The notes: a model not told the origin generated them from the letters alone. Positions 43,016 through 52,027 are shown, numbered from the stretch's first letter. The stretch: DNA of 64,000 nucleotides from CAZCAQ01 sp964496905 (GCA_964496905.1 CAZCAQ010000001.1:1-64000), one strand, 5' to 3'. Translations and numbers: made by a program.

Positions 43016-44320
43016 TTAAGCAGTCTGTTCATTTGGATCTTCTGAACTTTTATCTGAATCGTCTTTGTCTTCAGACACTTCTTTTTCTTCTTTTACAACC
43101 TCTACTTCGTGTAAAGCTTCTACTTCAGGAGCAACTTGCTCGGCTGCGCCAATTGCTTCTTCTACTTCAACGGCTTTAACTTCTTCCTCTTCTAATGGTT
43201 CTTCGGTTGCAGCGACAACGGCTTCTTCAAGATTTTCTGTGACTGATGCTTCTATAGCTTCTGCTTCAGCGGCTGCATGAGTATCGGCTACTTTTTTAAT
43301 TTCAGCATCCCAAACACCAACAACGGTACCTTTTGTAGCTGTAGTGTCTTCGGTTAATGCTCCACCCATTTCGGCTGAATACATTCCTGCAACGCTTTTA
43401 ATATCGATTTTCCAACGAGTTAATTTATTTGCTAAACGAGCGTTTTGGCCCTCTTTTCCAATTGCCAAGCTTTGTTGATCTTCTGGAACAGTTACAACGG
43501 CGCGTTTATCGTCTGCAAAAAGTTCAACATCAATTACTTTAGCAGGTGACAAACTTGAAGCAATAAATTTTTCGGTTGTGACTGAGTAAGGAATAATGTC
43601 GATTTTTTCGCCAAAAAGTTCGGAAATTATTGACTGAACTCGTACGCCCTTTTGGCCTACGCAACTTCCAACTGGATCGATTTTTTCGTCGCTTGAAGAA
43701 ACAGCCATTTTTGTCCTTGAGCCTGCTTCTCGGGCCATAGCTTCAATTCTTACTGTTCCCGCGGCAATTTCGGGAACTTCGGTTTCAAAGAGTTTTTTAA
43801 CAAAATCAGCATCGGCACGAGACAAAATGATTTCGGTACCTCTAGGGCCATCGCGAACATCTTTTACCAAAACTTTAATTTTTTGATTAGGTCTATAAAG
43901 TTCGGATTGAACTTGTTCTGACTGAGGCAAAATACCTTGTGCTTTGCCAAGATCCAAAATAATGACGCTGCCCTCAATTCTAAAAATTTGACCCACAACG
44001 ATTGTGCCGATTTTTTCTTTGTATTCGTCTAAAACTACTTCTTTTTCTGTTTCGCGGATTTTTTGCAAAATAACTTGTTTTGCTGTTTGAGCTGCAATTC
44101 GGCCAAAACCCGATGGAGTAACGTCTTCTCCGTTTCGCATGATTTTTGCTTCACCGGTTGCGTCGTCTAAAAGTACTTCGATCTCGGTTAAATCGCCTCC
44201 ATAGTCTTTTCTATATGCGGTGGCTAAAGCGGTTTTAATGCTTTCTAACACACTTTCCACGGGAATTCCGCGTTCTGATGCTACTTGTTTAATTGCTGAT
44301 CCAAATTCTGTTACTGCCAT
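43016..44320 (-). CDS. nusA: Transcription elongation factor NusA
   Basis: Binds RNA polymerase and nascent RNA and controls pausing and termination. The domains run in order: N-terminal RNAP-binding (about 1-125), S1 (about 130-195), and two KH domains (about 200-345). A final 90-residue tail, almost all Glu, Ala, Val and Asp, is low in complexity and replaces the acidic repeats of some NusA proteins. Length is 434. The infB gene follows after 138 nt with two hairpins between. Confidence 0.95.
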   Translation of the reverse strand: MAVTEFGSAIKQVASERGIPVESVLESIKTALATAYRKDYGGDLTEIEVLLDDATGEAKIMRNGEDVTPSGFGRIAAQTAKQVILQKIRETEKEVVLDEYKEKIGTIVVGQIFRIEGSVIILDLGKAQGILPQSEQVQSELYRPNQKIKVLVKDVRDGPRGTEIILSRADADFVKKLFETEVPEIAAGTVRIEAMAREAGSRTKMAVSSSDEKIDPVGSCVGQKGVRVQSIISELFGEKIDIIPYSVTTEKFIASSLSPAKVIDVELFADDKRAVVTVPEDQQSLAIGKEGQNARLANKLTRWKIDIKSVAGMYSAEMGGALTEDTTATKGTVVGVWDAEIKKVADTHAAAEAEAIEASVTENLEEAVVAATEEPLEEEEVKAVEVEEAIGAAEQVAPEVEALHEVEVVKEEKEVSEDKDDSDKSSEDPNEQTA

Positions 44321-44536
44321 ATTTTTTTTATTTTGCAGGTTTTAAACTAAATAGAGCTCTGCAATGCTCAAGTATTCTATCAAAAAAGGCGGGTTTTTGC
44401 CCCACCTGAATCAACTAATATGTTACCCTCTACGGCTTAGAAAGGTACCATAAACGCAGTGAATATTCAATATGTAGGTTGCCTTTAACTACCGTTCTAG
44501 ACCAAAGTTTTTATATCTATAGGACTTTTACCATCT

Positions 44537-44565
44537 TTGAACTATACTCAAAAAAGATTTAATCT
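44537..44565 (+). promoter_or_regulatory. Candidate promoter of the 70-residue orphan gene
   Basis: TTGAAC at 44537-44542, a 17-bp spacer and TAATCT at 44560-44565. The rest of the 277-bp gap from 44321 shows no gene, only AT-rich sequence. Confidence 0.45.
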
Positions 44566-44597
44566 TTGGCTAGTTATAGCTATTTAAGGAGACTCGC

Positions 44598-44810
44598 ATG
44601 TTAACAGTATCAGACGGCGCAAGGGCAGCGTGGAGCAAGCTATCGGAAGCCACAAGACAGGATGTACTCGCAGAATCCAAAGCAAAGGGGCCAATATTCC
44701 GACGGCTTGGCGGGTTGTGTCTTGTTATAGACGCAGCGGGTGGGACTGTAATGACTGAAAAAGAATATTGCAACCAGCGTTGCAAAGCTAGAGGCATTAT
44801 TATACCCTAG
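44598..44810 (+). CDS. Small orphan protein (70 aa)
   Basis: A strong AAGGAGA site at 44586-44592 lies 5 nt before the ATG. The protein has 70 residues, with an N-terminal helix (ARAAWSKLSEATRQDVLAESK) and three Cys (one at residue 41, two near the end as in CNQRC). It has no known family. A strong 13-bp terminator hairpin follows 16 nt after the stop, so it is a single-gene unit. The promoter, ribosome site and terminator make a real gene likely despite its size. Confidence 0.65.
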   Translation: MLTVSDGARAAWSKLSEATRQDVLAESKAKGPIFRRLGGLCLVIDAAGGTVMTEKEYCNQRCKARGIIIP

Positions 44811-44826
44811 GAAGCTTTTGTGACCC

Positions 44827-44878
44827 AAAAGGGAGCGCAGGAATGTTGTTTTAGGACAACTTGCGCTCCCTTTTCTTT
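44827..44878 (+). terminator. Strong rho-independent terminator
   Basis: Perfect 13-bp arms (44827-44839 and 44862-44874; core GGGAGCGCA/TGCGCTCCC) enclose a 22-nt loop that can form its own small stem. TTTTCTTTT follows. Confidence 0.85.
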
Positions 44879-44919
44879 TGAACAAAACAGCACAGCTATA
44901 GCCACCTATCTTCAAAAGC

Positions 44920-44936
44920 AATGTTTAAGAAACATT
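44920..44936. promoter_or_regulatory. Inverted repeat over a -35-like box
   Basis: AATGTTT and AAACATT around AAG. It overlaps TTGACT (44935-44940) by 2 nt, upstream of the gene at 44969. It may be an operator. Confidence 0.35.
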
Positions 44937-44968
44937 GACTATGTATTAATTTGTAGGAAAATTACTAA

Positions 44969-45490
44969 ATGGACCACAACGCACCGAGTGAGGGAAATAG
45001 TTTTTTTGAAAAACATACTATTCCATCATGGGCAGAAAATGGCATTACTAAGGTGGAACCAGCTGCTGTAATATTAGGTACCCTCGTCCTACTAGAAACA
45101 CCTGGCTACTTCGAAGGTGATAATAGTCCAACACTAAGCGTGAGTTCAGATATCAGATCGAAAATGGCGGATTTAAAGCCAGAATTTTTTGATGCACACA
45201 GCGAATCTAATCTAGAGATAGTGAGAGAGTACCTTAGAGTGTATCCAAAAGCACCTTTCCCAGAGATTTACGTGTTTTTACCTACACCAGAGGGTACATT
45301 GATTGGAATGTGGAACCTTTCAGCCTACATCCAACGCCACCCTAAAGAGGTATGCAGAGTAGTTACAAAGAAGGCATTTTTGAAGCTAGTTGAAATTCTA
45401 GAAGAAAACGAACCAGACAAAGTACAAGAGTTAGGAGACATGCTCTACTACCTATCCTTAAATTTGTATGATGACTCAACCGAACAATAA
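44969..45490 (+). CDS. Hypothetical soluble protein (173 aa)
   Basis: A 173-residue acidic soluble protein with no signal peptide or membrane helix. The middle (about 85-130) contains alternating strands and helices, and the C terminus is a Glu/Leu-rich helical stretch (LVEILEENEPDKVQELGDML). I recognise no family. It lies between two single-gene units and has an inverted repeat before its promoter region, which suggests separate control. No clear ribosome site is seen. Confidence 0.55.
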   Translation: MDHNAPSEGNSFFEKHTIPSWAENGITKVEPAAVILGTLVLLETPGYFEGDNSPTLSVSSDIRSKMADLKPEFFDAHSESNLEIVREYLRVYPKAPFPEIYVFLPTPEGTLIGMWNLSAYIQRHPKEVCRVVTKKAFLKLVEILEENEPDKVQELGDMLYYLSLNLYDDSTEQ

Positions 45491-45558
45491 TAATCACTAT
45501 TACACCTTAAGAGCAGGCACAGGTCATTCGCAACGCAAGTATCAAATCTTATCTATAT

Positions 45559-45588
45559 TTGACATCCTATAGTATTACATGGTAGAAT
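45559..45588 (+). promoter_or_regulatory. Promoter of the small secreted protein gene
   Basis: TTGACA at 45559-45564, an 18-bp spacer and TAGAAT at 45583-45588. The leader then carries AGGAGG at 45606-45611, 5 nt before the ATG. Confidence 0.75.
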
Positions 45589-45616
45589 CAAACAAGTACT
45601 TAGTTAGGAGGAGACA

Positions 45617-46054
45617 ATGAATAAGTCAAAAACCCTAATCGCTTTAGCGGTTGTTGTAGCTGCCGTTACATTAACGGGAGCCAAGCAGGTTAAAGCTGTA
45701 GAAACCCCTTCCGATTTAGCAGCTTCCTATAGTTCTAATCAAACTATTAGTGGAACTGTTAAAGGAAAAATTTATATAGTTAAAGATGGTAAAAACGTGC
45801 CTTTAAAATACATTAAGGTAAGAATTTACCAAAGAGAAAACGGTAAGTTTGTCTTAAAGGACACAATGCTTACTAACGAAAAAGGTAATTACAACAAAGT
45901 ATTTTACTTTGGTGCCGAAAGCCAATTTCCAGAAGTAAAAATTGATCCAGTTACAACTTACTGGGAAAATCAAGGATACAAAATCCGAAATGCCTCAACA
46001 GGCTGGATTAATCCTTGGAACCCTTTAGTTCTAAACTTTGTTGGTCGTAAATGA
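45617..46054 (+). CDS. Small secreted beta-sandwich protein
   Basis: A 145-residue protein with a clear signal peptide (about 1-27, ending near VKAVE). The mature part looks like one carboxypeptidase-regulatory or transthyretin-like sandwich (ISGTVKGKIYIV... YIKVRIYQRENGKF... TNEKGNYNKVFYF), a fold often found on cell surfaces. No sorting signal is seen. It has a full sigma70-type promoter, the best ribosome site in the window (AGGAGG) and its own terminator, so it may be highly expressed. Confidence 0.7.
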   Translation: MNKSKTLIALAVVVAAVTLTGAKQVKAVETPSDLAASYSSNQTISGTVKGKIYIVKDGKNVPLKYIKVRIYQRENGKFVLKDTMLTNEKGNYNKVFYFGAESQFPEVKIDPVTTYWENQGYKIRNASTGWINPWNPLVLNFVGRK

Positions 46055-46084
46055 CCTTTTGGAGAATAAAATCTCCATAACATT

Positions 46085-46113
46085 AAATCCCCGAGTAAAA
46101 CCGGGGATTTTTT
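46085..46113 (+). terminator. Rho-independent terminator
   Basis: Arms AAATCCCCG and C-GGGGATTT (46085-46093 and 46102-46110) with an 8-nt loop, then six T at 46108-46113. A smaller hairpin (TGGAGA/TCTCCA, 46060-46077) precedes it. The -10 box of the next gene begins 2 nt later. Confidence 0.85.
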
Positions 46114-46114
46114 G

Positions 46115-46120
46115 TATACT
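46115..46120 (+). promoter_or_regulatory. -10 box, leaderless start of the O-antigen-ligase-like gene
   Basis: TATACT, 6 nt before the ATG at 46127, immediately after the preceding terminator. Confidence 0.6.
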
Positions 46121-46126
46121 TAATAC

Positions 46127-47374
46127 ATGGAAAAACTGCTCATAAGGCTTACGCTTGGTCTAATTTTTGTAACGCCTTTGTTTTTCGTTCCATTCACTCA
46201 CGAATATTTTGAGACACCTAAATCGTACTTACTAACTGCAGGTGGAATTACGATCTTTTTTTTAGCTTTTGCCACTTTTTCAGATTTTTCCCAGTATTTA
46301 AAAAAACTAACAAATAACACTTTATGGCAACTTTTGGTTGGATTTTTAGTTGTTCAAACAATTACCGCATACTTTAGCGTTGAATTTGTTTCTAGCTTTT
46401 TTGGTTCACAAAATCAAAAAAACGGTCTTTTAATGCTTTATGCACTTTTTATGTTTGCCTCATTAATTTCTTATCTAGTAAATACCAGTAAAGTTAAGGA
46501 AGAAAAGATTTATCAAACTCTTTTGTATGCAGCGCTGATTGCAAGTTTATTAGGAATACTTAAGTTTTTCTTAGCCAAAACAGGTATTGTTAATTTTGAA
46601 GGTTTATTTTTTGATAACAGAGAAGTTTCCACTTTTGGCCAACCTAATTTTTTTGGATTTTTTACAGCATTAGCTGTGTTGTTTATTCCCTGGGCAGGTT
46701 CAACTAAAAAAATGGCGCTTTTTTATGCAATTTTGCTTTTTGCCACTTTTATTTCTTTTTCAAAAAGTGGTTATATTTTGTTTGGGCTTAATACGATTGT
46801 CCTTTTAGTTAAAAACAAAAACTATAACATTAGCAAAAAGTACATCGGCGTGTTTTTAATTTCTTTTTTGATTTTACTCAACATTGGATTAGTGTTTACT
46901 AAAACGGAAAAATATAAGGAATTTATTAGATCCGAACAGTCTTACCAATATAGAAGAGTTGTAGCTGTCACAAGTGCTCCAAGCTCCGGCGAAGAACTGC
47001 GAGTTATAATGCTTAAGGTTGGAATTGATGCCGCACAAGCAAGACCAATTTTGGGCTATGGAAAAGGTCATATAGATTCAGCACTGTATGACTTAGTTCA
47101 AAAAACCGAAATTAGTAAAAGCGGAATTGTAGACAGCACTCATAATCTTTTTTTAGACACCATGCTTGAAGGTGGTATTTTTAGTTTTTTGTTGTTAGTC
47201 GGGATTTTTGGACTTTTGTTTGTGGAGGCAATAAAGACGCGAGACTATACTAAAACGTTTATGCTAGTTGCAATTGTAATAAACGGGTTAATTCACAATA
47301 CGAGTAATGTTGTGTATTTAATGATTTTTTTAATGATTGGGATGTATTCAACAAACGGGGCAGAAGAAAATTAA
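46127..47374 (+). CDS. O-antigen ligase / Wzy-like polymerase family protein
   Basis: A 415-residue membrane protein with about ten helices. The large extracellular loop near 270-345 carries the Wzy_C-type pattern RPILGYGKGHID followed by STHNLFLDTMLEGG (about 331-344). Such proteins ligate or polymerise surface polysaccharides, or act as oligosaccharyltransferases. No other glycan gene is adjacent. Its TAA stop and the TAA stop of dnaJ on the other strand overlap in a single TTAA. Confidence 0.8.
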   Translation: MEKLLIRLTLGLIFVTPLFFVPFTHEYFETPKSYLLTAGGITIFFLAFATFSDFSQYLKKLTNNTLWQLLVGFLVVQTITAYFSVEFVSSFFGSQNQKNGLLMLYALFMFASLISYLVNTSKVKEEKIYQTLLYAALIASLLGILKFFLAKTGIVNFEGLFFDNREVSTFGQPNFFGFFTALAVLFIPWAGSTKKMALFYAILLFATFISFSKSGYILFGLNTIVLLVKNKNYNISKKYIGVFLISFLILLNIGLVFTKTEKYKEFIRSEQSYQYRRVVAVTSAPSSGEELRVIMLKVGIDAAQARPILGYGKGHIDSALYDLVQKTEISKSGIVDSTHNLFLDTMLEGGIFSFLLLVGIFGLLFVEAIKTRDYTKTFMLVAIVINGLIHNTSNVVYLMIFLMIGMYSTNGAEEN

Positions 47375-48476
47375 CCCTTCCTAAACTCCTCCAAGATCTT
47401 CCTTTGTTGTTTACTCACCTTTTTTGGAATAGTGATAAAAACCTGAACATACACATCTCCCCTACCACTTCCGCGTAATTTAGGCATCCCCTTACCACTT
47501 ATTTTAAAGCGAGTCCCGTGCTGCGTTCCTTCTGGAATTTTTAGTTTAGCTGTCCCCAAACCACTCTCACTGGCGGGATCAACAACCTTTACGTCAATGT
47601 TGTCACCCAAAATAGCTTGAGTAAAATCAAGCTGCACACCAATACCTATATCGCTTTCAACAATGTTAAATTCTTGTGGAGTTTTTACGCGAAAAGTAAT
47701 GTACATGTCACCTTTGGTAGTTCCATCTGGTGAAGGCATGCCTTTTTCGGGATATTTTANNNNNNNNNNNNNNNNNNNNNNNNNNNNNNNNNNNNNNNNN
47801 NNNNNNNNNNNNNNNNNNNNNNNNNNNNNNNNNNNNNNNNNNNNNNNNNNNNNNNNNNNATGTCACCTTTGGTAGTTCCATCTGGTGAAGGCATGCCTTT
47901 TTCGGGATATTTTATGTCTACGCCGTCATAAACTCCTGCGGGAACTTTTATTTTAAAAGTTCCACTTTCAACCTTTATTTCTTTTTCTACGCCTTTTACT
48001 GCTTCGGCAAAAGTTAAAGGCATTTCGTATGCAAGATTACGTCCGCGACTTTGTTTACGTTTTCCGCCGCCAAAGCCTCTAAAGCCAAAAACTTCTTCAA
48101 AAATGTCCAAAGGGTCAAAATCGCCAAAATCTTGCGCATTTGATGTGGAGTAAGAATAACTAAATGGACCCCAATTTCCGCCAGCTTGGCCATATTGTCC
48201 TCCAAAGCCACCGTAGCCTGCACCTGCGCCTTGAGGGCCATTTCCTACACCAGCATGGCCAAATTGATCATATGATCTTTTTTTTTGAGGATCGCTTAAA
48301 ACTTGATAGGCTTCGTTTAGTTCTTTAAACTTGGCCTCAGCTGCAGGTTTTTGGGCTTCTGCAACCATATCTGGGTGATGCTCGCGCGCGAGTTTGCGAT
48401 AAGCGTTTTTAATGTCCTCCGCGGAGGCACTTTTCGACACACCTAAAATGTCATAGTAGTCGCGTGCCCCCGCCAT
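47371..48476 (-). CDS. dnaJ: DnaJ/CbpA-type co-chaperone, interrupted by a false gap
   Basis: Stimulates DnaK ATPase. The J domain (about 5-70) has the HPD motif (EHHPDMV); a Gly/Phe-rich linker follows and then the two C-terminal substrate domains. There is no zinc finger, so it is type II (CbpA-like). One hundred Ns cut it, but 55 bp are repeated on both sides (47705-47759 and 47860-47914). Removing 155 bp restores one frame of 317 codons (316 residues plus stop), and the junction reads on smoothly (KGDMYITFRVKTPQEF). It closes the hrcA-grpE-dnaK-dnaJ cluster. Confidence 0.92.
47705..47914. other. False assembly gap: 100 N between two copies of a 55-bp sequence
   Basis: 47705-47759 and 47860-47914 are identical, and 47760-47859 is 100 N. 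The two contig ends overlap by 55 bp and were not merged. Confidence 0.95.
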
Positions 48477-48483
48477 AGGTCAT

Positions 48484-50391
48484 TTACTCTTCTACAATCT
48501 CTCCTTCGACTGTTTCTTTCTTTGCCTCTTCGCCTGGCTGACCGCCATCCTGTGGACCTTCTTGTGCTGGTCCTTCAGCGCTTGGCTGGCCTTCTTCCTG
48601 TTTATACATGTACTCACCAATTTTAGTCATGGCATCCGACAACGCCTGAGTTTTGGTTTTTAGTTCTTCAGCAGTGGCTGTTGATAGAACATCACGCACG
48701 TCTTTAACTTTTGCCTCAACATCAGCTTTAACAGCTGCTGGAACTTTATCTCCAGCGTCGCGTAATGCTTTTTCGGCGGTATAAGTCATGGTGTCGGCAA
48801 TATTTCGTGATTCTACCATTTCTTTTTTGGCTTTATCTTCTGCTGCGTGCAGTTCTGCGTCTTTGACTAGTTTTTCTACTTCATTTTTATCAAGCCCAGT
48901 TCCACCTTGAATCGTAATGTGCTGTTCTTTTCCGCTAGCTTTATCTTTTGCGGAAACGTGCAAAATACCATTGGCGTCAATGTCGAATTTAACTTCAACT
49001 TGAGGCATGCCTCTTGGAGCTGGTGGAATTCCATCCAAAATAAAGCGACCTAAGGATTTGTTGTCACTAGCCATTTCGCGCTCACCTTGCAAAACATTTA
49101 TTTCAACACTTGTCTGATTATCAGCTGCTGTGCTAAAAACTTGAGATGCACTTGTTGGAATAGTTGTGTTTCGCTTAATTAATGGCGTGCTAACACCTCC
49201 TAATGTTTCAATTCCAAGTGATAATGGAGTTACGTCCAAAAGCAAAACGTCTTTAACATCTCCACCTAAAACTCCGCCTTGAATTGCAGCACCAACTGCA
49301 ACTACTTCATCAGGATTCACTCCTTGGTGAGGATCTTTGCCAAAATAGCCTTTTACGACTTCGACAACTTTTGGCATGCGTGTCATTCCGCCAACTAAAA
49401 CCACTTCTGCTACAGAACCTTTATCAATTCCGGAATCTTTAAGCGCTTGTTCCATTGGTTTTAAGGTTCGCTGAATTAAATCGTCAACTAATTGCTCCAA
49501 CTTTGCGCGTGATAATTTTAGTGTTAAGTGTTTTGGACCTGCTGCATCGGCTGTAATAAACGGAATGCTAATTTCGGTTTCCATTGCACTAGAAAGTTCA
49601 ATTTTAGCTCTCTCAGCTGCATCTTTTAATCGCTGCAATGCTTGTTTGTCGTTCCCTAAATCAACACCGTCTGATTTTTTGAATTCATCAATTAACCAGT
49701 CGATTATTTTTTGGTCAAAATCGTCTCCACCCAAATGAGTATCGCCACTTGTTGCTTTAACTTCAAAAACTCCGTCGCCAATTTCTAAAACGGAAACGTC
49801 AAAAGTTCCGCCACCCAAATCGTAAACAATTATTTTTTCGTGCGATTTTTTGTCTAGTCCATAAGCTAGTGCTGCTGCGGTTGGTTCGTTAATAATTCTT
49901 TTTACATCAAGTCCTGCAATTTGCCCTGCTTCTTTGGTTGCAGTACGTTGCGCATCGTTAAAATATGCCGGAACTGTAATTACGGCTTCAGTAATTGAAG
50001 CACCTAAATATTTTTCAGCGTCATTTTTTAGTTTTTGTAAAATTTTTGCCGAAATCTCTTGTGGAGTGTAAACAGTGCCTTCAACTTCAACAGCTGCCAT
50101 ATCGTTTTTGCCTTTTACTATTTTGTAAGGCATATCATTAATTAATTTTTGAATTTCCGGATCGTCAAAGCGACGTCCCATTAAGCGCTTAATACTAAAA
50201 ATAGTATTTCTTGGATTTACTACCTGCTGTCTTTTGGCAGGAACACCAACTAATTGATTTGCCCCAACAGCAACAACTGATGGAGTTGTATTGTTTCCTT
50301 CGTGATTTGGAATAACTTTAGATTGTCCACCTTCTAAAACTGCAACAACGCTATTTGTTGTTCCAAGATCAATTCCTATAATTTTTGCCAT
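48484..50391 (-). CDS. dnaK: Chaperone DnaK (Hsp70)
   Basis: A 635-residue Hsp70. IGIDLGTTNSVVAV at 5-18 and the IYDLGGGTFDVS block mark the nucleotide-binding domain; a substrate domain with the VLQGERE signature and a helical lid follow. The C terminus ends in a Gly/Pro/Glu-rich tail with EGEIVEE, close to the EEVD-like ends of bacterial DnaK. An AAAGGAGA site precedes the ATG. The order hrcA-grpE-dnaK-dnaJ is standard. Confidence 0.97.
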   Translation of the reverse strand: MAKIIGIDLGTTNSVVAVLEGGQSKVIPNHEGNNTTPSVVAVGANQLVGVPAKRQQVVNPRNTIFSIKRLMGRRFDDPEIQKLINDMPYKIVKGKNDMAAVEVEGTVYTPQEISAKILQKLKNDAEKYLGASITEAVITVPAYFNDAQRTATKEAGQIAGLDVKRIINEPTAAALAYGLDKKSHEKIIVYDLGGGTFDVSVLEIGDGVFEVKATSGDTHLGGDDFDQKIIDWLIDEFKKSDGVDLGNDKQALQRLKDAAERAKIELSSAMETEISIPFITADAAGPKHLTLKLSRAKLEQLVDDLIQRTLKPMEQALKDSGIDKGSVAEVVLVGGMTRMPKVVEVVKGYFGKDPHQGVNPDEVVAVGAAIQGGVLGGDVKDVLLLDVTPLSLGIETLGGVSTPLIKRNTTIPTSASQVFSTAADNQTSVEINVLQGEREMASDNKSLGRFILDGIPPAPRGMPQVEVKFDIDANGILHVSAKDKASGKEQHITIQGGTGLDKNEVEKLVKDAELHAAEDKAKKEMVESRNIADTMTYTAEKALRDAGDKVPAAVKADVEAKVKDVRDVLSTATAEELKTKTQALSDAMTKIGEYMYKQEEGQPSAEGPAQEGPQDGGQPGEEAKKETVEGEIVEE

Positions 50392-50452
50392 ATTTTCTCC
50401 TTTTACCCTTTTGGGTCTAAATAAACTTAATTTAAATTTTTACCAACCTTTA

Positions 50453-50926
50453 CTAATGAAGCTTGTCTTCATTTGCAAAAGTCGTATTCTTGCCGACTTT
50501 TACCAAAGCAGGTCTAAGTAACTTGTTTTTAAACATGTAGCCCTTTCGGACAACTTCCATAACTTTTCCATCTTCGCCTTTAATTGTTTCTAGGGCGTCC
50601 ATTGTGGATGAGTCAAAGTCTTGGCCACAAGCCTCAATTTCTTCAACTTTTTCCTCGTGCAAAACATTTTTAAAATCTTTAATTACCATTTCTAAGGTTT
50701 TATCACCGTTATGTGCAAAAAGCATTTCTAAATTATCTAAAACGCCTAGCATGCGACTGAGCAAATTTGCGTTGGCAAATTCAACAACTTGAGTCTTTTC
50801 TTCATTCATTCTTTTTTCAAGGTTTTGATAGTCGGCAAGCGCGCGTTTCCAGTTATTTTCAAGTTCAACAATGCGCTCTTGCAACTCTAAAGAATCTTCA
50901 GTTTTCTTAGTTTTTTTTGCAGTCAT
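50453..50926 (-). CDS. grpE: Nucleotide exchange factor GrpE
   Basis: Releases ADP from DnaK. The 157 residues contain the long N-terminal coiled coil (LQERIVELENNWKRALADYQNLEKR) and the C-terminal beta domain with VVRKGYMFKNKLLRPALVKVG, the GrpE signature. It lies between hrcA and dnaK. Confidence 0.94.
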   Translation of the reverse strand: MTAKKTKKTEDSLELQERIVELENNWKRALADYQNLEKRMNEEKTQVVEFANANLLSRMLGVLDNLEMLFAHNGDKTLEMVIKDFKNVLHEEKVEEIEACGQDFDSSTMDALETIKGEDGKVMEVVRKGYMFKNKLLRPALVKVGKNTTFANEDKLH

Positions 50927-50948
50927 GTTTTTGGTGGCAGAGAATTTT

Positions 50949-51674
50949 TTACCAGGACTCGCCTAAATCTTGGACGAGCTTTTTAACAAACTTTACGGCA
51001 GGAATAGTTTTTTCATAATCCATTCTTGAGGGACCTAAAACTCCTATATAACCCGAGTTTTTTCCAACTTGATATGGCGTAAACACTAGCGCTACATTGC
51101 TCATTTTGTCGTGTCCCAAGTCGTCCCCTATTAAGTATTTAACGTCACGCGAATTAAAAGCTGACTTTTGAAACAATTTGTCGAGCAGTTCGTATTTTTC
51201 TATTAAATAAAGCGACGATTTTGCTGTATCAATATCCCAAAATTCCGGATGATCCAAAATATTCACTACACCCGCATGATATACAAATTCGTCATGAGTT
51301 GTTGCGATTGCCAAAAGATGCGTTAAATCCGCCAGCGAATTTGTTGCCTGCAAAAGCATTTTATTAAAATCGTATCTAACCGGCCAAAGACGCTGTTTTA
51401 ATGCAACTTCTTGCAAAACAGGCACTTCTTCCTCCTCCATAACTTGTTCTAAAAATAGCCGGTAGGCAGAAGGAGTTGGCACACGACCAGATGAAGTGTG
51501 CATCATGTCTAAAAGCCCTTCTTCGAGGAGTTTTGCCATTTCGTTACGAACAGTGGCTGCTGAGCAATTGAAGTGATATTTTTTAACAACAACGCTAGAT
51601 CCAACTGGTGTTGAAGAATCAAGATATTCGCGAATTATTGCTTCTAGCAGATCTTGCTGTCTTTGGCTAATCAT
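50949..51674 (-). CDS. hrcA: Heat-inducible repressor HrcA, short form
   Basis: Represses class I heat-shock genes by binding the CIRCE operator. The N-terminal winged helix (about 1-85) is complete: QRQQDLLEAIIREYLDSSTPVGS and AATVRNEMAKLLEEGLL. The 241 residues are short of the usual 340, so the effector or dimer part is trimmed. Its promoter carries one CIRCE half-site, which suggests self-control. The ATG is 6 nt after the -10 box, so the message would be leaderless. Confidence 0.92.
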   Translation of the reverse strand: MISQRQQDLLEAIIREYLDSSTPVGSSVVVKKYHFNCSAATVRNEMAKLLEEGLLDMMHTSSGRVPTPSAYRLFLEQVMEEEEVPVLQEVALKQRLWPVRYDFNKMLLQATNSLADLTHLLAIATTHDEFVYHAGVVNILDHPEFWDIDTAKSSLYLIEKYELLDKLFQKSAFNSRDVKYLIGDDLGHDKMSNVALVFTPYQVGKNSGYIGVLGPSRMDYEKTIPAVKFVKKLVQDLGESW

Positions 51675-51680
51675 GCTGTC

Positions 51681-51710
51681 ACTATAGTATGCAGAGTGCT
51701 AAGGTGTCAA
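51681..51710 (-). promoter_or_regulatory. hrcA promoter with one CIRCE half-site
   Basis: On the minus strand TTGACA (51705-51710), an 18-bp spacer, and TATAGT (51681-51686). The spacer contains TTAGCACTC (51694-51702), one arm of CIRCE. The second arm GAGTGCTAA is absent 9 nt downstream. Confidence 0.75.
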
Positions 51711-51741
51711 GGGGGTTTTAAGGTGCGGTATTTTCATCTGA

Positions 51742-51747
51742 TATAAT
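51742..51747 (+). promoter_or_regulatory. -10 box of the 77-residue orphan gene
   Basis: TATAAT, about 46 nt before the ATG at 51794, leaving a leader with AAGGAGAA. No clear -35 box. Confidence 0.5.
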
Positions 51748-51793
51748 CGAGTTAAGAGACTTCACTATACCCACCGTTTAAGGAGAATTTGCT

Positions 51794-52027
51794 ATGGTAA
51801 GTGTGCCGGTTGAAATAGGAGCGCTGCCCAGCAGCACATATTATGTTAGATTCGAGAATAATGATGATGCTATGTGTGTAAGCTCAGACGACTTGAGAAA
51901 TGGGATCGCCAAACACGTGCAAGGTGGTGGAGCCCCCTCTACCTTTCACAGCGGATTGCATACGGTCAGTATAAAGACACTTGCAATCGGGAGATTTGAG
52001 GCAACTGTTTCTCGCGTGGTCACTTAG
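51794..52027 (+). CDS. Small orphan protein (77 aa)
   Basis: A strong AAGGAGAA ribosome site precedes the ATG by 6 nt, within a TTTAAGGAGA leader like that of the 70-residue gene at 44598. The 77 residues look like a small beta-rich domain with two or three strands (YYVRFENNDDAMCVSS; FEATVSRVV) and a Gly-rich loop. No family is recognised. A long inverted repeat follows, before the convergent lepA. The gene lies on the opposite strand to its neighbours. Confidence 0.6.
   Translation: MVSVPVEIGALPSSTYYVRFENNDDAMCVSSDDLRNGIAKHVQGGGAPSTFHSGLHTVSIKTLAIGRFEATVSRVVT

Noticed and set aside
44321..44597. tRNA or other RNA gene in the gap before the 70-residue gene
   Set aside because: No cloverleaf arms, T-loop motif or compact structure could be found.
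47371..48476. dnaJ as a broken gene
   Set aside because: The break is a placeholder between identical 55-bp ends; the merged frame is intact.
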